NCBI GenBank assembly: GCA_023231365.1
Contig: JALNVO010000157.1
Coordinates: 1-6,482, forward strand
Direction: 5' to 3'
Length of the DNA: 6,482 nucleotides
DNA from: Fibrobacteraceae bacterium
Lineage (GTDB): Bacteria > Fibrobacterota > Fibrobacteria > Fibrobacterales > Fibrobacteraceae
The first letter of the stretch is position 1. Every line of letters begins with the position of its first letter. Shown here piece by piece: positions 1 through 4,484 of this stretch. The notes under the pieces were generated by a model that did no database searches, was not told the origin of the DNA, and saw only the letters and a program-made list of their open reading frames with translations. A program made the position numbers and the translations under genes.

Positions 1-699
1 GCACCGCTGATGGGTTTCGGGATGAGTTTGTTTTTCCTCCTGGTTTATAATGCGGGTATCGGCGGTATCGGGTCTATGGAGGCATTTGGTTCCGGGGGGT
101 ATTTGTCGTTTGTGTTTCCGATTGCGATGGTCTCTCTCGCGATGGGTTCTTCGGCGGGCGCGGGGCAAACGCTGAATGCGGATATGCAGTCCGGCTATTT
201 CCGCCGTTTGTACCGGAGTCCTCTGCCGCGTTGGGTTTTGGTGGTGGCTCCCATGCTTGCGGATACGCTTTCGTCTCTGCTTTTTACGGCAATTCTCCTC
301 GGCATTGGTGCTTTGTGCGGTGTGACTTTTCAGTTCGGCGTGTGGTCGTTTTTTGGGATTCTTCTTCTGTCCTTTCTGTGGTCGATTACTTTGTGCGGTT
401 TTTCTGCCGGGGTGATGCTTCGCACCGGACAATCTCAGAGTACATCGATTGTGACGAATGCTGTGTTTCCGCTTTTGTTTCTGAGTACGACATTTCTTCC
501 GCGGGAGATGATTACTGCCCGGTGGCTTTTGAATGTGTCGTGGGGAAATCCGGTGACTTATCTTCTGGAAGGCTCGCGGTATCTTCTGGCGGGGACTTCT
601 TCGGCGCGGTTCTTTTATATTGCGCTCGTGCTATTCGCTGCGAGTGCCGCAGTATCCATTGCTTTCGCCCTGGGGAGTTCCCGAAAAATGAGGATGTAA
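1..699 (+). CDS. ABC-2 type transporter permease, 5'-truncated by window edge
   Basis: Membrane subunit of an ABC transporter, of the DrrB/NodJ-like ABC-2 class that exports drugs, lipids or polysaccharides; the substrate cannot be told. The frame is open to base 1 (Ala-Pro-Leu before the first Met at base 10), and that Met has no ribosome site, so the gene begins upstream of the window. Counting from that Met, hydrophobic segments lie at about residues 5-20, 32-52, 78-105, 111-136, 147-163 and 199-221. The cytoplasmic stretch FRRLYRSPLPRW (64-75) and the late segment FLPREM...NPVTYLLEGSRYLL (162-193) match the conserved ABC-2 pattern, where a 'P-E' re-entrant piece precedes an 'NP-TY----R' motif. 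The family is usually about 250 residues, so only a short N-terminal part is missing. The ATPase partner is expected upstream. No clear terminator follows the TAA; the next feature is convergent. Confidence 0.85.
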   Translation, partial: APLMGFGMSLFFLLVYNAGIGGIGSMEAFGSGGYLSFVFPIAMVSLAMGSSAGAGQTLNADMQSGYFRRLYRSPLPRWVLVVAPMLADTLSSLLFTAILLGIGALCGVTFQFGVWSFFGILLLSFLWSITLCGFSAGVMLRTGQSQSTSIVTNAVFPLLFLSTTFLPREMITARWLLNVSWGNPVTYLLEGSRYLLAGTSSARFFYIALVLFAASAAVSIAFALGSSRKMRM

Positions 700-779
700 C
701 CCATTTCAGGGAATGAGTTTTCGGTGTGTGCAAGGAACGGAATGTAATCCCCTGTGACGTCTGGAAGGAAATATTTCGA

Positions 780-1217
780 TCACCGAACGTCTTGTATTTT
801 GATCCTGTATATGCCTTTGGGAAGATTCAGCGGGTAGGCTCCATCGCCATTGACATAGATACTTCTGACTTTTTGTCCGGCAGTGTTATAAATGGCGATC
901 CACCCCTGAATGCCTTGGGTGAAAAGAATGTTCTGGTCGATTCGGGTCAACGCGGATTTTTCTTTTGCGGCGAATAGAGATGTCGGCAATTCCTTGATGG
1001 TAAAGAGAGCTCCGGTAAATTGAATGCTGTAATTGGTGCCTGCGCTGAGCGTTCCTAAAGTGATGGAATAAGCAGCAGGGGATTCGCCTTCGGCACGTTC
1101 CAAGGCTCCGCTCCAGGAGTCATTGCCCACAAGAGGATCTGCATTATAAGGAAGAACGGGATCCTCTTTACCCGCTGTTTTTGAGGTGTCGCGGGCAGTG
1201 ACGGTGATCGTTTTCAA
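780..1217 (-). pseudogene. Headless MBG-domain surface protein fragment with C-terminal sorting domain
   Basis: The open frame gives 145 residues. Residues 2-74 form one MBG (bacterial Ig-like) domain: it opens with KTITVTARDTSKTAGKEDP, continues through GNDSWSGALERAEGE, and closes with AGTNYSIQFTGALFTI. Residues about 95-145 resemble a type IX-like sorting domain (IAIYNTAGQKVRSIYVNG, then LPKGIYRIKI). Such domains normally end large exported surface proteins. Here there is no signal peptide. The only possible start is a TTG at 1217 directly preceded by an in-frame TAA, with no ribosome site, and the same frame has more stops further upstream (a TGA about 45 bases before). The likeliest reading is the surviving 3' end of a larger, decayed or deleted gene. 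The alternatives are a short TTG-started protein or an upstream frameshift. It converges on the ABC permease gene. Confidence 0.6.
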
Positions 1218-1451
1218 TTAGCGGTATGGACGGGTGAATATGGGCTCAAGAACCGTGTAGTTTCAAAATAGGAGAATTCATACCTAGTTCTGATAATGGA
1301 AATATCCACAAATTGTCATGAAATTCTATCGAATGACGGAAAATCGGTACGGATTCATTCGGCGATACTTCGTAGGCAGAAGGAACAATACGCTGGACCT
1401 TGAAAAAATGAATATTAAATGTATTTTTACGGCTTTCTTTGAGAGGACCGG
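1218..1451. other. Intergenic region between MBG fragment and FISUMP gene
   Basis: These 234 bases separate divergent features. They hold the putative promoter and ribosome site of the FISUMP lipoprotein near the right end. The minus strand has an open stretch without a good start (about 1459-1244) that I could not assign to any family. No tRNA, clear hairpin or repeat array is visible. Confidence 0.5.
1400..1427 (+). promoter_or_regulatory. Putative promoter of the FISUMP lipoprotein gene
   Basis: TTGAAA at 1400-1405 and TATTTT at 1422-1427 are 16 bases apart, resembling a sigma-70 type -35/-10 pair, and lie about 25 bases before the start codon in an AT-rich stretch. The -10 box is weak and promoter consensus in Fibrobacterota is not well known to me, so this is tentative. 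Confidence 0.3.
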
Positions 1452-2420
1452 ATGAATTTTAAAAAGGACGCCCTTTTCTTCTGTCTGTTTGCCACAATGG
1501 GCCTTCTTTCTTGTGGTGATTCAGGGACATCTGCCGCTTCCGATGAAAGTTCGTCAAGTCGTTTCATCGAATCCAGTAGTAGTGCCGTTTCTTCATCCTC
1601 AAGCGATCCGCTTTCGAGTAGCGCAAAGGTTTCCTCTTCAAGTTCCGATATTCCCGGCAGCAGCGCGATATCCTCGTCCAGCATCGCTTCAAGTTCGAGC
1701 ATCGTGTACTCCTCCAGCGCCGTTTCAAGCTCGAGCAATGGTCTCACCATTGTACAGGACTCGAGCGGATGGTGTGCCGTTTATGGCAACTGCGGCGTTT
1801 TCGTCGATGAACGGGATAATGCAACCTATAAATGGACGAAGATCGGAGATCAGGTCTGGATGGCTGAGAATCTCGCCTATCTGCCGAGTGTCAATGCCAT
1901 GAACGATTATTCTACGACGGTTGCAAAGTTCTATGTGTACTATTATGACGGAACGGATGTTTCCTCTGCCAAGACAAGTTCGTTTTTCTCAAATTATGGC
2001 GTACTCTACAATTGGGCGGCCGTCATGAATGGTTCTGCATCCAGTGCCGCCTTGTCCGGCGAAGTACAGGGAATCTGCCCTTCGGGTTGGCATGTGCCCG
2101 ACAATGCGGATTGGCAGACCCTTATGGACGAGGTCGGGGGAATCGATGTGGCAGGAACTGCCCTGAAGGCTAACAGCAGTTTATGGATCACGAATAGAGG
2201 AAAAGATACTTATGGTTTTTACGCTTTGCCTGGTGGTTATTACAACAATAACGAATCTGATTTCTTCGAAGTTCTCGGACTTGGTTACTGGTGGTCGGCT
2301 ACAGAGTCCAGCGATACGGAAGCCTACCGTCGCGTTCTCTACGACAATCAGTCCAAAATGACTACGGGCAGTGCGAGCAAGGCGTTCGGTTTTTCGCTTA
2401 GATGCGTTGGGAATGAATAG
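1452..2420 (+). CDS. FISUMP-domain lipoprotein with serine-rich linker
   Basis: A 322-residue exported protein of the Fibrobacter succinogenes major paralogous (FISUMP) family, whose biochemical role is unknown. Start ATG 1452 follows a ribosome site GAGAGGA at 1441-1447. Residues 1-20 form a lipoprotein signal (two lysines, hydrophobic core) ending in a lipobox LLSC, with Cys21 the probable lipidated residue. Residues 33-95 are a serine-rich linker of short Ser runs split by two or three other residues. The FISUMP domain follows (about 105-320), with the family landmarks IGDQVWMAENL (131-141), YGVLYNW (182-188), CPSGWHVP (209-216), YWWSATE (279-285) and FSLRCV (314-319). Cys108/Cys114 and Cys209/Cys318 could form disulphides. 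Expected location is the outer membrane, with the domain held out by the linker. It stands alone: a terminator-like hairpin follows and the neighbours are on the other strand. Confidence 0.93.
   Translation: MNFKKDALFFCLFATMGLLSCGDSGTSAASDESSSSRFIESSSSAVSSSSSDPLSSSAKVSSSSSDIPGSSAISSSSIASSSSIVYSSSAVSSSSNGLTIVQDSSGWCAVYGNCGVFVDERDNATYKWTKIGDQVWMAENLAYLPSVNAMNDYSTTVAKFYVYYYDGTDVSSAKTSSFFSNYGVLYNWAAVMNGSASSAALSGEVQGICPSGWHVPDNADWQTLMDEVGGIDVAGTALKANSSLWITNRGKDTYGFYALPGGYYNNNESDFFEVLGLGYWWSATESSDTEAYRRVLYDNQSKMTTGSASKAFGFSLRCVGNE
1548..1736 (+). repeat. Serine-rich linker repeat in FISUMP lipoprotein
   Basis: This in-frame, imperfect low-complexity repeat encodes residues 33-95, made of Ser3-5 blocks separated by pairs or triplets such as AV, IA, IVY and DIPG. 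Serine codons of both types (AGC/AGT and TCN) are mixed, so the protein sequence repeats more strongly than the DNA. It joins the lipid anchor to the FISUMP domain. Confidence 0.85.
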
Positions 2421-2460
2421 GATCAAATTCAGACGTCAAAACGCTGGACCGTTGTTCACG

Positions 2461-2484
2461 CCATTCTCCCGGAATGGGATTTTT
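2461..2484 (+). terminator. Probable intrinsic terminator of the FISUMP gene
   Basis: CCATTC (2461-2466) and GAATGG (2472-2477) form a 6-bp stem around a 5-base TCCCG loop, followed by GA and five T (2480-2484). It lies 40 bases after the FISUMP stop. The stem is short, so strength is uncertain; the T tract serves only plus-strand transcripts. Confidence 0.5.
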
Positions 2485-2520
2485 GGGACTGAGAGCGGTT
2501 CTATGGATGCGGACCAATTT

Positions 2521-2535
2521 TTAGAGTTTCTCTAA
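2521..2535 (-). terminator. Hairpin at the 3' end of the paaK-ACT transcript
   Basis: TTAGAG and CTCTAA form a 6-bp inverted repeat with a 3-base loop, starting 4 bases after the ACT gene stop on the minus strand. Flanking AATT sequences can extend the stem with a bulge. On the minus strand it is followed by A-rich, not T-rich, sequence, so it is not a classic intrinsic terminator. It may mark or protect the mRNA 3' end. Confidence 0.25.
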
Positions 2536-2539
2536 TTGT

Positions 2540-2968
2540 CTAGCCGAGCAGTTCTTCTTTGCTAATCACTTTGATATGCGAAGCCTTCAAAGTTTCGATC
2601 GCTTTGTCGATGTCTTGGAAGCGGAGAATCATGATGTTGTTTCCATCCGCGTTTGTAGAAGGATAGGCATACATATAGTCGATTTGAAGGTTCCCGACGG
2701 CTGTACTCAGCAAGTCGGCGAGGCCGCCGATCTTTGCGCCCACTGGACAGGCGATAACGTCAGAGATTGTTGCGCTGAGGCCCGCTTTGGCGAGAACGCC
2801 GACTGCTTTTTCTGCATCGCTTACGATGAGGCGAATGAGGCCGAATTCACCGCTGTCTGCAAGTGTTAATGACAAGAGGTTAACGCCCGCGTCTGCCAAG
2901 GAGCGACAAACAACATGCAAACGACCGGGGTGATTGGAAACAAATACGGATACTTGCGGAATTTTCAT
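2540..2968 (-). CDS. Tandem ACT-domain protein paired with PaaK
   Basis: A 142-residue soluble protein built of two ACT domains, the small ligand-binding fold that usually senses amino acids. The first ACT spans about residues 3-70, with the typical turn NHPGRL (12-17) and the helix-strand DAGVNLLSLTL. The second spans about 72-140 (GGLADLLSTAVGNLQIDYMYAY, then ILRFQDIDKAIETL). No catalytic domain is attached, as in stand-alone COG4747-type ACT proteins. I chose ATG at 2968 because a perfect AGGAGG lies 5 bases upstream and the ACT fold begins there; a longer frame reaching 3088 would only add residues overlapping the paaK end. It starts 10 bases after the paaK stop, so the two are surely co-transcribed. 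ACT proteins of this type are commonly found beside phenylacetate-CoA ligases in anaerobes, which suggests feedback sensing of an aromatic amino acid or aryl acid. That role is inference. Confidence 0.88.
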   Translation of the reverse strand: MKIPQVSVFVSNHPGRLHVVCRSLADAGVNLLSLTLADSGEFGLIRLIVSDAEKAVGVLAKAGLSATISDVIACPVGAKIGGLADLLSTAVGNLQIDYMYAYPSTNADGNNIMILRFQDIDKAIETLKASHIKVISKEELLG

Positions 2969-2973
2969 TTTAA

Positions 2974-2979
2974 CCTCCT
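2974..2979 (-). promoter_or_regulatory. Ribosome binding site fixing the ACT gene start
   Basis: AGGAGG on the minus strand, 5 bases before ATG 2968, within a longer match AAGGAGGTT. It begins at the paaK stop codon (TAA, 2981-2979), so translation of the ACT protein is probably coupled to the end of paaK translation. It decides for the 142-residue form over the longer open frame. Confidence 0.85.
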
Positions 2980-4316
2980 TAAGCCTTATTGCGGTTGTCA
3001 ATAACGCGTTTCGCTTTGCCTTCGCTCCGCGGGAGGGTTCCCGGTTCGCAGAGGGTGATCGTGACAGAGATGCCGATGAGCTGTTCAACGGAATGCTTGA
3101 GGCGCTTCTCTACATCTTCCATTGCTCCGATTTTATCGCTTACCATATCCGGAGAAATTTCCACCTTGACTTCGATGGAATCCATTGTGCCCTTATGCTC
3201 CAATACGATTTGATAATGGGGGAGCGATTTTTCTGCGCGGAGGAGAGCGGTTTCGATTTGTGAAGGGAATACGTTTACGCCGCGGATGATGAACATATCG
3301 TCCGTACGCCGCCCGATGCGCCGGATGCGCCGGATGGTGCGGCCGCATTTGCATTTTGTGGCTTCAATTGTGGTGAGGTCGCGGGTGCGGTAGCGGATAA
3401 TCGGCATTGCGTGCTTGGAAAGCGTGGTGATGACGAGCTCGCCTTCCTCTCCGTCTGGAAGGGGCTCGAGTGTTTCGGGATCGACGATTTCGGGGTAAAA
3501 GTGATCTTCAAAGATGTGGATCCCGTCTTGGCATTCGCATTCGGCGCCAACGCCAGGTCCGATGATTTCAGAAAGTCCGTAGATATCGTAAGCTTTAATG
3601 CCCGTCGTTTCTTCAATGTATTTGCGCATTCCGTCGCTCCAGGGTTCTGCACCGAAGAGCCCGCGTTTTACATTGAATTTTTTAAGGTCGATTCCCATTT
3701 TCTGGGCGATGTCGATGATACGTACAAAATAACTTGGAGTGCCGCAGATGGCAGTCACGCCGAAGTCCTTCATTACCATAATCTGGCGCTCTGTATTGCC
3801 GCCGCTGATAGGGATGACTGTAGCGCCGAGGGCCTCAAGGCCGCCGTGAGCGCCTAGTCCACCAGTGAAAAGCCCGTAGCCGTAAAAGTTCTGGACGATA
3901 TCCGTGGAGCGGAATCCCGTGGCGAGAAGGGCTCGCTTGACGACTTCACCCCATACGTCCATATCTTCTTTCGTGTAGCCCACAACAATTGGTTTGCCCG
4001 TGGTCCCACTGGACGCGTGAAGACGCACGACATCTTGCATATCGACGGCAAAAAGGCCGTATGGATATGTGTCGCGTAAGTCTTTTTTCATCGAAAAAGG
4101 GAGCTTTTGAATGTCGGAAAGCTTTTGAATATCGGAAGGCTTTAAGTGGCGTTCGTCCATCCTGGAGCGGAAAAGAGGAACTTTATCGTATGCGAGAGAA
4201 ACTGTTGCTTGCAGGCGTTTTAATTGTACTTCTTGTAATTTTTCGCTAGGAACGAAATCCAGCGCCATTTCCGGTAAAAAGGAGGCTTCTTTGTCGTTCC
4301 AAGAAAGATGTTTCAT
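2979..4316 (-). CDS. paaK: Phenylacetate-CoA ligase (aryl-CoA ligase, PaaK family)
   Basis: A 445-residue ATP-dependent (AMP-forming) ligase that joins CoA to phenylacetate or a related aryl acid in the cytoplasm; the length is normal for the family. Visible landmarks: the nucleotide loop ASSGTTGKP (101-109); YGLSE (246-250), the adenine-binding A5 motif; FEDHFYPEI (269-277); RYRTRD (308-313), carrying the ribose-binding Asp; the GRRTDDMFIIRGVNVFPSQIE stretch (335-355), where the C-terminal domain begins; and PRSEGKAKRVID (429-440) with the likely catalytic Lys434. Start ATG 4316 has GAGG four bases upstream. It is the first gene of an operon with the ACT protein. In an anaerobic gut bacterium the likely use is activation of arylacetates for reductive carboxylation to aromatic amino acids (with indolepyruvate ferredoxin oxidoreductase, not in this window) rather than aerobic degradation, as no paaA-E genes are seen. 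Two short internal repeats are odd (3315-3341 and 4102-4137). Confidence 0.94.
   Translation of the reverse strand: MKHLSWNDKEASFLPEMALDFVPSEKLQEVQLKRLQATVSLAYDKVPLFRSRMDERHLKPSDIQKLSDIQKLPFSMKKDLRDTYPYGLFAVDMQDVVRLHASSGTTGKPIVVGYTKEDMDVWGEVVKRALLATGFRSTDIVQNFYGYGLFTGGLGAHGGLEALGATVIPISGGNTERQIMVMKDFGVTAICGTPSYFVRIIDIAQKMGIDLKKFNVKRGLFGAEPWSDGMRKYIEETTGIKAYDIYGLSEIIGPGVGAECECQDGIHIFEDHFYPEIVDPETLEPLPDGEEGELVITTLSKHAMPIIRYRTRDLTTIEATKCKCGRTIRRIRRIGRRTDDMFIIRGVNVFPSQIETALLRAEKSLPHYQIVLEHKGTMDSIEVKVEISPDMVSDKIGAMEDVEKRLKHSVEQLIGISVTITLCEPGTLPRSEGKAKRVIDNRNKA
3315..3341 (-). repeat. 9-bp micro-repeat inside paaK
   Basis: GATGCGCCG (plus-strand reading) occurs twice exactly in tandem (3315-3323, 3324-3332) and a third time degenerately (GATGGTGCG, 3333-3341). 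In the protein it gives RTI-RRI-RRI at residues 326-334, just before the conserved TDDM hinge region. The phase is kept and the surrounding motifs align, so function is probably intact. Confidence 0.7.
4102..4137 (-). repeat. 18-bp tandem duplication inside paaK
   Basis: Two adjacent 18-base copies (4102-4119 and 4120-4137) differ at a single base. They encode SDIQKL twice at residues 61-66 and 67-72, just before LPFSMKKDLRDTYPYG. From memory, PaaK proteins have a loosely similar double 'DI--L-DL--LPF' pattern here, so the length looks family-normal and the gene is not disrupted. Confidence 0.85.
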
Positions 4317-4332
4317 AAAACCTCATAAAATG

Positions 4333-4354
4333 AAAAAAACAGCCTTTTACGGCT
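4333..4354 (-). promoter_or_regulatory. Terminator-like hairpin in the paaK leader
   Basis: Read on the minus strand, AGCC (4354-4351), a 6-base GTAAAA loop and GGCT (4344-4341) form a 4-bp GC-rich stem, followed by G and seven T (4339-4333). It ends 16 bases before the paaK start codon, so it would sit in the 5' leader. It could be an attenuator or a weak terminator of upstream transcription; the stem is short and could be chance. Confidence 0.3.
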
Positions 4355-4385
4355 TAGAAAGCAAAGTTTAATTTAATCTATTCAG

Positions 4386-4402
4386 ATGGAAAAGTTTTCC
4401 AT
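4386..4402. promoter_or_regulatory. 17-bp palindrome upstream of paaK, operator candidate
   Basis: ATGGAAAA and TTTTCCAT are perfect 8-base arms around a single central G (4394). The centre lies 78 bases before the paaK ATG, in an AT-rich region where the promoter is expected. A spaced, symmetric site of this kind is typical for a dimeric repressor or activator. No regulator gene is nearby and no family can be named. Confidence 0.45.
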
Positions 4403-4426
4403 TTTTAATAAAATTTTCAATAACAG

Positions 4427-4465
4427 AAAAAAAGGAAGGCTACAAACTGTTTGCCTTCCTTTTTT
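4427..4465 (-). terminator. Strong intrinsic terminator of the GH5 cellulase gene
   Basis: GGAAGGC (4434-4440) and GCCTTCC (4453-4459) form a perfect 7-bp GC-rich stem around a 12-base loop, flanked by seven A (4427-4433) and six T (4460-4465), which can lengthen the stem. On the minus strand it follows the cellulase stop by about 20 bases and ends in a T tract. By symmetry it could also stop plus-strand transcripts, but no plus-strand gene points at it. It separates the cellulase from paaK. Confidence 0.85.
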
Positions 4466-4484
4466 GTGAGGAGTGATGATGAAA

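Noticed and set aside
1427..1750. Minus-strand 107-residue Leu/Glu-rich frame
   Set aside because: It is the antisense of the FISUMP protein's serine linker and signal region, with the same artefact.
1390..2450. ACGCTGGACC occurring at 1390-1399 and 2441-2450, on both sides of the FISUMP gene, suggesting target-site or recombination repeats
   Set aside because: A 10-base match between two places in a 6.5-kb window is expected by chance many times, and no inverted terminal repeats or transposase accompany it.
2969..3088. N-terminal extension of the ACT protein to 182 residues
   Set aside because: The added residues are an out-of-frame reading of the paaK end, while a perfect ribosome site sits just before the internal ATG at 2968.
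2576..3857. Several plus-strand frames of 74-148 residues across the paaK-ACT genes
   Set aside because: They overlap well-supported minus-strand genes, resemble no family and lack ribosome sites.
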